From: an uncultured Collinsella sp.
Lineage (GTDB): Bacteria > Actinomycetota > Coriobacteriia > Coriobacteriales > Coriobacteriaceae
Length of the DNA stretch: 39,852 nt
NCBI GenBank assembly: GCA_902495545.1
Contig: CABUXM010000009.1
Coordinates: 1 to 39,852, forward strand
Direction: 5' to 3'
Translations under genes and position numbers: made by a program
In this document: piece by piece, positions 1-7,349 of the stretch
Position numbering within the stretch: the first letter of the stretch is position 1
Layout: every line of letters begins with the position of its first letter
Notes under the pieces: generated by a model
Database searches by the model: none
Seen by the model: the letters and a program-made list of their open reading frames with translations, nothing else
Told to the model about the DNA's origin: nothing

Positions 1-11
1 CTCAAATGCGA

Positions 12-101
12 TGGTGTCGGAGGCGGGACTTGAACCCGCATGACCAAAAAGCGGTCACTAGCACCTCAAGCTAGCGCGTCTGCCAATTCCGCCACTCCGA
101 C
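12..101 (-). tRNA. tRNA-Leu (anticodon GAG)
   Basis: Read on the minus strand, the sequence folds as a class II (long variable arm) tRNA. The acceptor stem GTCGGAG (95-101) pairs with CTCCGAC (16-22), the discriminator base is A at 15, and CCA is encoded at 12-14. The anticodon stem CTAGC/GCTAG encloses the loop TTGAGGT, which gives anticodon GAG and so decodes CUC/CUU leucine. The variable arm contains GACCGC..GCGGTC, and the T arm has the GGTTCAAGTCC motif. It stands alone; the nearest gene is oppF, almost 600 bases away. The D arm and T arm are intact, so it should be functional. Confidence 0.96.
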
Positions 102-158
102 ATGCTATGTTGTTGATTCGCAGTTCGTTCTGTTGGACCCGCGCGTTCAACGAGGAAG

Positions 159-188
159 ATAATAACCTATGATTCGAGAACTGTGCAA
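159..188 (-). promoter_or_regulatory. Candidate promoter of tRNA-Leu
   Basis: On the minus strand TTGCAC (183-188) and TATTAT (159-164, five of six consensus bases) are separated by 18 bases. Transcription would start about 50 bases before the mature tRNA 5' end. Directly upstream of the -35 is the perfect palindrome ACTTTTTT-G-AAAAAAGT (191-207), which is AT-rich and could act as an UP-like element or a protein site. This is a motif match only. Confidence 0.5.
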
Positions 189-245
189 GCACTTTTTTGA
201 AAAAAGTTTACGAATTTGTAAATGCGCAGGTAGATCTATATGTCC

Positions 246-370
246 GGCCCCGAATCGGTGTTGCCTCCCGGCGCGTCCTCGGGCATGAGCGATATTTAGC
301 TACGCACTTCGTGCTGCAAAATATCGCTCCCCCTGCGGAATGCGCCGGGAGGCAACGCCGATTCGGGGCC
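246..370. repeat. Long nested palindrome, element 1
   Basis: A 125-base inverted repeat. Outer arms of 30 bases (246-275 and 341-370) match at 28 positions and begin GGCCCCGAATCGG. Inside them a second pair, 287-300 and 316-329 (GAGCGATATTT on the left), matches at 13 of 14. At the apex is GCAC-TTC-GTGC (304-314). Transcribed, it would form one long rod-like hairpin. It has no U-run after the stem, so it does not look like an ordinary terminator. A short open frame across it is only a by-product of the repeat. Confidence 0.85.
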
Positions 371-431
371 TGCAAATACGTACTTCAGACACAGTTCTCA
401 AACATGTTCTGGGGGCTGATATAAATTTAGT

Positions 432-450
432 GGCTCGGCTTTGCCGAGCC
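432..450. other. Short hairpin
   Basis: GGCTCGGC-TTT-GCCGAGCC is a perfect 8-bp stem with a 3-base loop. It is followed on the plus strand by CTTATATGAG, so it has no clear U-run in that direction, and the other side is AT-rich (TAAATTTAGT). It is one of four consecutive hairpins between oppF and the tRNA. It may act as a weak terminator, but its role is not known. Confidence 0.6.
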
Positions 451-460
451 CTTATATGAG

Positions 461-486
461 GAGGCCGGAGCTAAAGCTCCGGCCTC
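461..486. other. Strong short hairpin
   Basis: GAGGCCGGAGC-TAAA-GCTCCGGCCTC is a perfect 11-bp GC-rich stem with a 4-base loop. On the plus strand it is followed by ACTAACTTTCC, a poor U-run. It stands ten bases from the preceding hairpin. It is plausibly a terminator or a transcript-end stabiliser in a region where only minus-strand genes are found nearby. Confidence 0.6.
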
Positions 487-551
487 ACTAACTTTCCTAT
501 TAGATTAAGTGAGCGATCAGGGAATCGCACTCCCCCTGCCGAGTTAACGTA

Positions 552-678
552 GGGCCCGCCCTGGTGTTACTTTTCAGAACACTCCGCAGGACGCAAGAAA
601 CCCCCGCCGCACGAAGTGCGCAGCGGGGGTTTCTTGCATGTCCGAGGACGTTCTGAAAAGTAACTTCAGGGCGGGCCC
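552..678. terminator. Nested palindrome, element 2, with terminator core, downstream of oppF
   Basis: Outer arms 552-580 and 650-678 (29 bases, 27 matching; GGGCCCGCCCTG at the outer end) enclose a second perfect 15-bp pair, 593-607 and 623-637 (GCAAGAAACCCCCGC with its complement). The apex contains GCACGAAGTGC (609-619), the exact reverse complement of the apex of element 1. The inner stem ends in GGGGGTTTCTT on either strand, the form of a bidirectional intrinsic terminator. It begins 16 bases after the oppF stop, so it probably ends the opp transcript. The extra 29-bp outer clamp is not needed for termination and is unexplained. Confidence 0.8.
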
Positions 679-693
679 GGACGAGAACAACGA

Positions 694-1722
694 CTACAGG
701 TCGATGTGCGATTCCTTGATCGGGAACGGCTCCGCGAAGTGGCAGGCGCAGCAGTGACCCGGTGCGACTTCCTTAAACTCGGGAAGCTTCTCGGAGCAGA
801 TACCCTGCGCGATTGGGCAGCGCGTGTGGAAACGGCAGCCGGTCGGCGGATCCAGCGGTGACGGCGGATCGCCGGCGAGGATGATGCGCTTGCGGGTCTT
901 CTGGATATCAGGATCGGGAACCGGCACGGCAGACAGCAGCGACTGCGTGTACGGATGGTGAGGCTCGCTATAGAGCGTCTTCCAGTCGGAAACCTCGACC
1001 ATCTTACCCAGATACATAACGGCAACGCGATCGGAGATGTGCTGCACGACGGACAGGTCGTGGGCGATAAACAGATATGCGGTACCGAACTTGTCCTGGA
1101 GCTCCTTAAGAAGGTTCAGAACCTGGGCCTGAATGGATACGTCAAGTGCAGAGACAGGCTCGTCGCAGATGATCAGCTTAGGCTTCAGCGCAAATGCGCG
1201 GGCAATGCCGACACGCTGACGCTGACCGCCCGAGAACTCATGAGGATAGCGGTTAATATGCTCGGGGTTCAGTCCGACAACGTCGAGAAGCTCGCGGACA
1301 CGCTCAATGCGCTCTTCCTTGGTGCCCACGCCGTGAATGGTCATGGGCTCGGAGACGATCTCGCCGATGGTCATACGGGGATTGAGCGAAGCATAGGGAT
1401 CCTGGAAGATGAACTGCATCTCGCGACGCATGTCCTTGATCTCATGCTTGCTCATCTCGGCAACGTCTTTGCCCTGGAAGAACACTTTGCCTGCCGTCGG
1501 CTTGGTCAGGCGCATGATGGTACGGCCCGTGGTGGACTTACCGCAACCAGACTCGCCGACCAGGCCAAAGGTCTCGCCCGGATAAATCTCGAACGAAATG
1601 TCATTCACTGCAGAGACGACACGCTTGGAGAAGCGCTTGGCGAACATGCCGGACTCAGCGGGAAACTCCTTAGAGAGGTGCTCGACCTTCAGCAGCGGAG
1701 TACGCTCGTTGGTATCTGCCAT
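694..1722 (-). CDS. oppF: Oligopeptide ABC transporter ATPase OppF
   Basis: One of the two ATP-hydrolysing subunits of a peptide importer, at the cytoplasmic face of the membrane. In 342 residues it shows Walker A GESGCGKS (56-63), Q-loop Q107, the signature SGGQRQR (164-170), Walker B LIICDEP (183-189) and switch histidine H221. A C-terminal oligopeptide-type extension carries several cysteines (GCRFHTRC and a terminal CCACH), the kind of cluster that in some OppD proteins holds an Fe-S centre. The start ATG overlaps the oppD stop by one base (TAATG), so the two are translationally coupled. It is the last gene of oppABCDF and is followed by a terminator-like palindrome. Dipeptide transport (dppF) is the alternative. 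Confidence 0.95.
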   Translation of the reverse strand: MADTNERTPLLKVEHLSKEFPAESGMFAKRFSKRVVSAVNDISFEIYPGETFGLVGESGCGKSTTGRTIMRLTKPTAGKVFFQGKDVAEMSKHEIKDMRREMQFIFQDPYASLNPRMTIGEIVSEPMTIHGVGTKEERIERVRELLDVVGLNPEHINRYPHEFSGGQRQRVGIARAFALKPKLIICDEPVSALDVSIQAQVLNLLKELQDKFGTAYLFIAHDLSVVQHISDRVAVMYLGKMVEVSDWKTLYSEPHHPYTQSLLSAVPVPDPDIQKTRKRIILAGDPPSPLDPPTGCRFHTRCPIAQGICSEKLPEFKEVAPGHCCACHFAEPFPIKESHIDL

Positions 1723-2813
1723 TACGCCTCGCCTCCCTTCTTGGAATCCTTGCGCGTACGGGACGTCTCAGGAGCGTTCTTGAGGAACTCGGGGTCGCCG
1801 GAGTAGTGGCACGCAGAGTAATGACCAGACTCGGTGACAACGCGCTCGGGGCGCTGCTTGCGGCACTTGTCCGTCGCATAGGGGCAACGAGGAGAGAAGA
1901 CGCAGCCCACAGGCAGGTTCATGAGCGAAGGCGGGTTGCCGTGAATCGGCGTAAGCGGCTTCTTCTCTTCGATGGCCTGCTCCGGGATGGAGCGGATAAG
2001 GCCCCAGGTGTAGGGGTGGCGACTCTCGTAGAAGATTTCCTCAGCAGTACCGAACTCGACGGGACGGCCGGCGTACATAACCATGATCTTATCGGCCATA
2101 TCGGCAACGACGCCCAGGTCATGGGTAATCATGATGATGGCGTTACCGTTCTTCTCCTGCATTTCCTGCATGAGCTCGATAATCTGAGCCTGAATGGTAA
2201 CGTCCAGAGCCGTCGTGGGCTCGTCGGCAATCAGGATATCGGGATCGCAGGCAAGAGCCATAGCGATCATGACACGCTGACGCATACCGCCGGAGAACTG
2301 GTGCGGATACTCATTGACGCGCTTCTCGGGCTCGGGGATACCCACGAGGTCCAAAAGCTCGGTAGCGCGCTTGAGCGCCTCCTGCTTGGAGTAGCCACGG
2401 TGCAGACGAAGGCCCTCGCCCACCTGCTTGCCGATCTTATAGACCGGGTTCAAGGAGGTCATAGGATCCTGGAAGATCATCGCGATGTCGTTGCCGCGAA
2501 TGTGCTGCATCTCCTCCTCGGTCATCTCGAGGATAGAACGACCGCGATAGCGAACGTCGCCGCCCTCGATCTTTCCCGGAGGCATCGAGATAAGACCCAT
2601 GATGGTCATGGCGGTCACGGACTTACCGGAGCCGGACTCACCGACGACGCCCAGGGTCTCGCCGCGATCGAGCGTGTAGGAGACACCGTCGACAGCGCGA
2701 ACAACGCCGTCCTCGGTGTGGAAATACATCTTAAGGTCATCGACCTCGAGCAGATGCTGGCCCTCGGGAACAGGCTGGTCCTTCAGGTCCACATAGTTCT
2801 TGTTCTTCTTCAT
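1722..2813 (-). CDS. oppD: Oligopeptide ABC transporter ATPase OppD
   Basis: The partner ATPase of OppF in the peptide importer; 363 residues, normal for the family. Walker A GESGSGKS lies at 58-65, the Q-loop near Q115, the signature SGGMRQR at 174-180, Walker B ILIADEP at 193-199 and the switch histidine at 231. The C-terminal domain has the cysteine pattern GCVFSPRCPYATDKC and a later SACH, consistent with a cluster-binding OppD tail. It starts two bases after the oppC stop and runs into oppF with a one-base overlap. The N-terminus is lysine-rich and lacks membrane segments. Confidence 0.95.
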   Translation of the reverse strand: MKKNKNYVDLKDQPVPEGQHLLEVDDLKMYFHTEDGVVRAVDGVSYTLDRGETLGVVGESGSGKSVTAMTIMGLISMPPGKIEGGDVRYRGRSILEMTEEEMQHIRGNDIAMIFQDPMTSLNPVYKIGKQVGEGLRLHRGYSKQEALKRATELLDLVGIPEPEKRVNEYPHQFSGGMRQRVMIAMALACDPDILIADEPTTALDVTIQAQIIELMQEMQEKNGNAIIMITHDLGVVADMADKIMVMYAGRPVEFGTAEEIFYESRHPYTWGLIRSIPEQAIEEKKPLTPIHGNPPSLMNLPVGCVFSPRCPYATDKCRKQRPERVVTESGHYSACHYSGDPEFLKNAPETSRTRKDSKKGGEA

Positions 2814-2815
2814 CC

Positions 2816-3751
2816 TTATGCGTCCTTCATCTTGACGTCGAGGGCGTCGCGCAGACCGTCACCCAGCAGGGTGAAGGCGAGCACCGTCGAGAGAATTGCC
2901 AGACCGGGCATGATCATCATCCAGGGAGCAGTCAGAAGATACTGCTGACCGTCCTGAATCATGGAGCCCCACGAAGGCGTAGGCGGAATAACGCCCATGC
3001 CGAGGAAGGACAGAGCGGACTCGGTCAGAATGGCGCCACCAATGTTCATGGTCGCGTAGACCACGATGGAGGCGACGGAGTTCGGGAAGATGTGACGTAC
3101 AACGATACGAGCATCAGATGCACCCATCGCGCGCGCAGCATCAACATAGTCGTTTTCCTTGACGGTCAAGATTGCAGAGCGGAAGACGCGCGCAATCGAA
3201 GGCCAGCCGAGAATACCGATGGCGATAAAGACGTTCTGAAGACCACGGCCGATAACGGCGATCATGGCGACAACGAACAGCACGTACGGGAACGCCAGGA
3301 AGATGTCCGCACAGCGCATGATGATCGTATCCCAGATGCCGCCGTAGAAACCGGCCAGAGCACCCATGACCAGACCAATCAGCGTGGAGATCGCGGTGGC
3401 CATAATTCCGACGGACAGCGAAACGCGCGCACCGTAGATAACGCGGACAAGAATGTCACGACCAAGGGCGTCGGTGCCAAACGGATGCTCTGCACACGGA
3501 GCCAGCAGCGACGTCTCGGCCATAGTGGTCGAGTCGGAAGCCGTCGGAGAACCGAGCCAGGGCTTAGCCCACAGATCTGCGGTCAGGGCAACCACAACGA
3601 CGATGATGATCCAGCAGACACCGATAACGGCGAGCTTGTTCTTACGAAGACGCTTAAAAGCGTCGCCCCACAGCGTGCGGGACTTGGCGGGAGCAGATGC
3701 GACCTTGGTGGCGGTAGCCTGCTCCTGAGACTGAGAATCAGTTTCCTGCAT
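2816..3751 (-). CDS. oppC: Oligopeptide ABC transporter permease OppC
   Basis: Inner-membrane permease of the peptide importer, 311 residues. A hydrophilic N-terminus of about 40 residues is followed by a first membrane helix (about 41-58), the OppC-type HPFGTDALGRDI motif (89-100) and the BPD-transport core of five helices. The EAA coupling loop, DYVDAARAMGASDARIVVRH (201-220), contacts the ATPases. A good ribosome site (GGGAGG, 7 bases before ATG) supports the start. It lies 14 bases after oppB and two bases before oppD. Confidence 0.94.
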   Translation of the reverse strand: MQETDSQSQEQATATKVASAPAKSRTLWGDAFKRLRKNKLAVIGVCWIIIVVVVALTADLWAKPWLGSPTASDSTTMAETSLLAPCAEHPFGTDALGRDILVRVIYGARVSLSVGIMATAISTLIGLVMGALAGFYGGIWDTIIMRCADIFLAFPYVLFVVAMIAVIGRGLQNVFIAIGILGWPSIARVFRSAILTVKENDYVDAARAMGASDARIVVRHIFPNSVASIVVYATMNIGGAILTESALSFLGMGVIPPTPSWGSMIQDGQQYLLTAPWMMIMPGLAILSTVLAFTLLGDGLRDALDVKMKDA

Positions 3752-3765
3752 GAGACGTACCTCCC

Positions 3766-4803
3766 TTAGGCCTTATCCGACGGACCGCCAAGGCGGATGC
3801 GCGGGTCGAGGAATGCATAGCTAATGTCGACGAGCAGGTTGATCACCATGACGACGACAACGATGAGCGTAACGCCGCCCATAACGATGGGCCAGTCACG
3901 CATGCTAATGGCGCGATAGACCTCATAGCCGATACCGGGCCAGTTAAAGACCGTCTCGGTCAGGATGGCGCCCGAAAGCATGCCACCAAAGTCGACACCA
4001 ATATAGGTAACGACGGGGATGAGTGCATTCTTAAGCGCATGCTTGATGATGATCGCACGATTGGAGAGACCCTTGGCCTTTGCCGTACGGATGTAATCCT
4101 GGTTCATGACGTCAAGCAGCTGCGAGCGCATAATGCGGGCAGCGTAAGCGGTCGAAACCGAAGCCAGCGTAATGGTCGGAAGCACATAGTGCATCCAATC
4201 CTGATACTGAGAGCTGGAACCACCGGCACCCGAGATCGGCATGGAGAATGCACCGCCCGTGGCGTCCTTGAGGATGACGCCAAAGAACAGCTGCAACAAC
4301 ATACCGAGCCAGAAGGCCGGGACCGCAACGAGGATCGACGTGGTGAGCGTTACCAAAATATCCCAGAAGGAATAACGCTTTACCGCCGAAATGATACCCG
4401 CACCGATACCCATGATCGCCTCGAGTACGATGGCGCACGCGGCAAGTTTGACCGTATACGGATACTTCTGGGCGAAGATTTCCGTAACCGGCAGCTTGCG
4501 CTGATACGAATTGCCCAGATCGCCATGAAGCAGGCCATTCATGTAATACAAGTAACGGTCCACGAGCGACGTTTGAACGGGGTCGCCGTTCTCGTCAAGG
4601 ATCGCGTTGCCGTCCTCGTCCGTCTGGACCAGGTGATAGCGAACACGAAGCTGAAGCTCCACCTCGGGGGACAGAGCCTTGTCTCCACCGATCAGCTTGA
4701 TCGGATCTCCCGGCACGATATTCTGGAGGGCGAACAGAATCAGCGTAACGCCCAAAAACACCGGGATGAACTGAAGCACACGTTTAACGATGTACTTACC
4801 CAT
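3766..4803 (-). CDS. oppB: Oligopeptide ABC transporter permease OppB
   Basis: First permease of the importer, 345 residues, with the family N-terminus MGKYIVKRVLQFIPVFLG and the EAA loop DYIRTAKAKGLSNRAIIIKH. Six membrane helices are expected. Between the first helix and the conserved LLHGDLGNSY motif is an acidic stretch (about 61-79, containing TDEDGNAILDENGDPV) that reads as two repeats of D-E-x-G. Family members usually have a short loop there, so this is an extracytoplasmic insertion. An AGGGGAG ribosome site precedes the ATG. It is separated from oppA by 156 bases with a hairpin. Confidence 0.94.
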   Translation of the reverse strand: MGKYIVKRVLQFIPVFLGVTLILFALQNIVPGDPIKLIGGDKALSPEVELQLRVRYHLVQTDEDGNAILDENGDPVQTSLVDRYLYYMNGLLHGDLGNSYQRKLPVTEIFAQKYPYTVKLAACAIVLEAIMGIGAGIISAVKRYSFWDILVTLTTSILVAVPAFWLGMLLQLFFGVILKDATGGAFSMPISGAGGSSSQYQDWMHYVLPTITLASVSTAYAARIMRSQLLDVMNQDYIRTAKAKGLSNRAIIIKHALKNALIPVVTYIGVDFGGMLSGAILTETVFNWPGIGYEVYRAISMRDWPIVMGGVTLIVVVVMVINLLVDISYAFLDPRIRLGGPSDKA

Positions 4804-4834
4804 ACCACTCCCCTATCTAGGGATTAACCTAAAT

Positions 4835-4862
4835 GGGATGCCGATCGCCAGACCGGCATCCC
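4835..4862 (-). terminator. Intercistronic hairpin between oppA and oppB
   Basis: The 9-bp stem GGGATGCCG/CGGCATCCC (4835-4843 with 4854-4862) has a 10-base loop. On the minus strand it is followed by ATTTAGG, only a weak U-run. It lies between the binding-protein gene and the membrane genes. A partial terminator or 3'-end stabiliser there would give more OppA than permease, as is common in such operons. Confidence 0.6.
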
Positions 4863-4959
4863 AAAATTACCATCAGCCAGTTTACCCCAGGTTAGGGAGA
4901 ACTGTATGTTTCCCATGAGGTCTACGTAAATACTTGACCCTCACGGAAGCTGCAAACTC

Positions 4960-6636
4960 TTAAGCGAGCTCAGCGGTACCAAGATCGGCGTGCTTCTGCG
5001 GATCGACATAGAGGTGCTTGATGCGATCGGAGCCGGCGATGGTGTGCGTGTAGAACATCACCGGGATGACCGGGCAGTCGGCAGCGACCATTGCGTCGGC
5101 CTCCTGCATCTTAGCGACGCGCTCCTTGTCGTCAACCGTAGTGCGAGCCTCGTCGACCTTGGCGTCGAACTCGGGGTTGTTGTAACCAGAGCGGTTGTCG
5201 CCACCGAGGGAGTCGGAGTGGAACAGCGGATACAGGAAGTTGTCCATGATCGGGTAGTCGGCAATCCAGCCCAGACGACCGAACTGATAGTTGAAGTTCT
5301 GATACTGCTCGAGCAGGGCAGACCACTCGGGGGTATCGGAGACAGCGGTAACGCCAACCTTGGCGAGGTCGCCGATGATGGACTCCATGATCTCCTTGTG
5401 GCCACCGTCCTGGTTGTAGGAAAGGGTCACACTAATGCCACGGTCACCGTTGGCACCGGCAGGAGCAACCTTGTCGAGGTACTCGTTAGCCTTGTCGACG
5501 TCGTAGGCGCAGAACTCCCATGCGCCCTCCTTGTAGCCATCGATGCCCGGAGGAACAATGCCGTCGGCGGGGGTACGGGTACCCTTGAAGATGGTCTTGC
5601 AGATGGCCTCACGGTTAATGGCCAGGGAGATACCCCTACGCAGGTCAGCGTTGTTGAACGGCTCGGCCGTGTTGTTGCAGGTCAGGTAGTAGGTGGAAGG
5701 CTCGACGCCGAGCAGCATGCGCTCGCCGTCACCCATGGTGTAGCCGTCCTTGGACACGCCGCGATCCTTCTTGGCGGCATCGATCTGAGCGACGGGAACG
5801 TCGCAGACATCAAGGTTACCGGCCTGGAACTCCTTGTAAGCGGTCTCCATGTCCTTGATGACCTGGAAGTGGATGCCATCGATCTTGGCCTTGTCGCCAT
5901 AGTAATCGTCGAACTTCTTGACGTTGATCTCCTGGCCATCCTCCCACTTGCCGTCCATCATGAACGGGCCGTTACCGACCGGGGCAAGGTAGAAGCTCTT
6001 GACATCGGACTCGGCGCACTCGGGAACCGGGGCCAGAGCCGGGTGTGAGGCGACGAAGGGGAAGTCGGCGTAAGCGGAAGACAGCTTGACGACGAGGGTC
6101 TCATCGTCAGGGCACGTAACACCGCTGAGCTCGGTGGCGTTACCGGCAAGCAGATCGTCATAGCCCTCGACCATGGAAAGGTGATAGGAGACCTCGGAAG
6201 GGCCATACTCGGTAGCGATGGCCGACTTGGTGTTGACCAGACGCTCCCAACCGAGCTTGAAGGACTTAGAGGTAACGTCGTCACCGTTGTGGAACTTGGC
6301 CTTCTTGATCTTGAAGGTAAACTCGGTGGCGTCGTCGTTGGACTCAAAGGACTCGCAAGCCAGCGGAACGATCTCGCCCTTCTCGGCGTCGTAAGAGGTC
6401 AGAGCGTCAAAGAGCTGATACTCGACCTGAGTACCCTGGTCCTCCTGGACGTTGTAGGGGTCGATGCAGACCGGGTTGTTGATGTAGAAGTTCAGCGTCG
6501 AACCGGACTCAGAACCGGAAGCGTCGCCGCCCTTCTTGCCACATGCGGCAAGAAAAGCCATGGAGCTCGCAGCAAGGGTGCCGCCAACAAAGGCGCGACG
6601 ACCCATAACGGGCTGGTGGAACATAGAATCAGCCAT
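4960..6636 (-). CDS. oppA: Oligopeptide-binding lipoprotein OppA
   Basis: Extracellular solute-binding protein (SBP family 5) that captures peptides for OppBCDF; 558 residues from the chosen start. AAGGAGG lies 5 bases before this ATG; an in-frame ATG 16 codons upstream has no such site. The signal peptide ends in a lipobox LAAC with lipidated Cys32, followed by a Ser/Gly-rich linker. Arg13-Arg14 (GRRAFVGG) precede the hydrophobic core and could be a weak twin-arginine signal. The mature part has family motifs such as LRRGISLAINREAI and YNNPEFD. It is the first gene of the opp operon; a promoter candidate is at 6736-6764. Confidence 0.94.
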   Translation of the reverse strand: MADSMFHQPVMGRRAFVGGTLAASSMAFLAACGKKGGDASGSESGSTLNFYINNPVCIDPYNVQEDQGTQVEYQLFDALTSYDAEKGEIVPLACESFESNDDATEFTFKIKKAKFHNGDDVTSKSFKLGWERLVNTKSAIATEYGPSEVSYHLSMVEGYDDLLAGNATELSGVTCPDDETLVVKLSSAYADFPFVASHPALAPVPECAESDVKSFYLAPVGNGPFMMDGKWEDGQEINVKKFDDYYGDKAKIDGIHFQVIKDMETAYKEFQAGNLDVCDVPVAQIDAAKKDRGVSKDGYTMGDGERMLLGVEPSTYYLTCNNTAEPFNNADLRRGISLAINREAICKTIFKGTRTPADGIVPPGIDGYKEGAWEFCAYDVDKANEYLDKVAPAGANGDRGISVTLSYNQDGGHKEIMESIIGDLAKVGVTAVSDTPEWSALLEQYQNFNYQFGRLGWIADYPIMDNFLYPLFHSDSLGGDNRSGYNNPEFDAKVDEARTTVDDKERVAKMQEADAMVAADCPVIPVMFYTHTIAGSDRIKHLYVDPQKHADLGTAELA

Positions 6637-6735
6637 GCCATCCTCCTTATGAGATAGGACAAAGAAATGTTCAGTCGGACACATGTCGAGACAATCCGAT
6701 CCGAACCATCAAAACGCTGCCCGCTGCTATGGCTG

Positions 6736-6764
6736 GTTATGCACAACAGGCCAACGTTTTGCAA
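6736..6764 (-). promoter_or_regulatory. Candidate oppA promoter
   Basis: On the minus strand TTGCAA (6759-6764) and CATAAC (6736-6741) are 17 bases apart. The -35 box overlaps AACGTTTT (6753-6760), a motif also found near the gap and satA-like promoters. It is followed by about 100 bases of leader before oppA. The rest of 6637-6878 is AT-rich with no open frame I can support. Confidence 0.4.
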
Positions 6765-6878
6765 TACAGTAGCGCATTTTATGCACGATTTGGGGCTAAT
6801 TCCGGTTAACGGTCAAGAATTTCTTTAGTTGGGCGCAGTATGTGGTGATATTTTTGACTCTGTTACGAATATGTAAAC

Positions 6879-6909
6879 AAAAAAGGGTCCCGCACTTGCG
6901 GAACCCTTT
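6879..6909 (-). terminator. Intrinsic terminator of secG
   Basis: On the minus strand AAGGGTTCCGC-AAGT-GCGGGACCC is followed by six T. This is a canonical rho-independent terminator placed about 25 bases after the secG stop. It closes the glycolysis-secG transcript before the opp operon. Confidence 0.9.
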
Positions 6910-6932
6910 ACAAGTATTTATGCGGCTCGTGA

Positions 6933-7187
6933 TTAGTAGCCCACGATGCCCTGCGGGAAGAAGAACATGCACAGCACGACGCACACGGCAAACACGACAG
7001 CCATGATGACGGTCAGGCGGTCGAGGTTCTGCTCCATAACACCTGTGGCAGAGCTGGAGTTATACAGCGAGCTAGCGATCATATCCGAAACGCCGGTACC
7101 CTTACCGGAATGCATCAGGACGAGAATCGTCAGCGCCACGGCAGAAACAGCCCAAACGACAAACAGAAGAATCTGGAACGGACCCAT
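6933..7187 (-). CDS. secG: Preprotein translocase subunit SecG
   Basis: Small membrane subunit of the SecYEG protein-export channel, 84 residues. It shows the two-helix SecG layout: helix 1 about 5-25 (ILLFVVWAVSAVALTILVLM), the conserved polar HSGKGTGVSD segment (27-36), and helix 2 about 58-78. The ribosome site AAGGAG lies 7 bases before the ATG. It follows gpmI on the same strand after a terminator and ends with its own terminator. Linkage of secG to gap-pgk-tpiA is typical of actinobacteria. Confidence 0.95.
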   Translation of the reverse strand: MGPFQILLFVVWAVSAVALTILVLMHSGKGTGVSDMIASSLYNSSSATGVMEQNLDRLTVIMAVVFAVCVVLCMFFFPQGIVGY

Positions 7188-7290
7188 AGATAAGCTCCTT
7201 AATAGAACAATTCAAACTCCAGTACTGTACCACAACCCCCGCTCTCCCCTACCCGCCACTCGGGGACGGGGAAGAAATGGCAGAAATACC

Positions 7291-7325
7291 AAAAAAGGGT
7301 TGCCCGAATATGGACAACCCCTTTT
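7291..7325 (-). terminator. Intrinsic terminator of gpmI
   Basis: On the minus strand GGGGTTGTCC-ATATTC-GGGCAACCC is followed by six T. It begins 25 bases after the gpmI stop. Between it and the secG start (7188-7290) I see no gene; this stretch must hold the secG promoter if secG is not fed by read-through. Confidence 0.92.
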
Positions 7326-7349
7326 CAAAGAAACGCTTGGCGTTTTCTC

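Noticed and set aside
12..101. tRNA-Leu as an attachment site for an integrated element
   Set aside because: No integrase, no direct repeat of the tRNA 3' end, and ordinary transporter and housekeeping genes follow.
197..424. Small open frame across the first nested palindrome
   Set aside because: It runs through both arms of the inverted repeat, has no ribosome site, and shows no recognisable protein feature.
246..678. CRISPR array or insertion sequence in the hairpin-rich region
   Set aside because: There are no regularly spaced direct repeats and no transposase frame; the repeats are inverted and each pair is unique in sequence.
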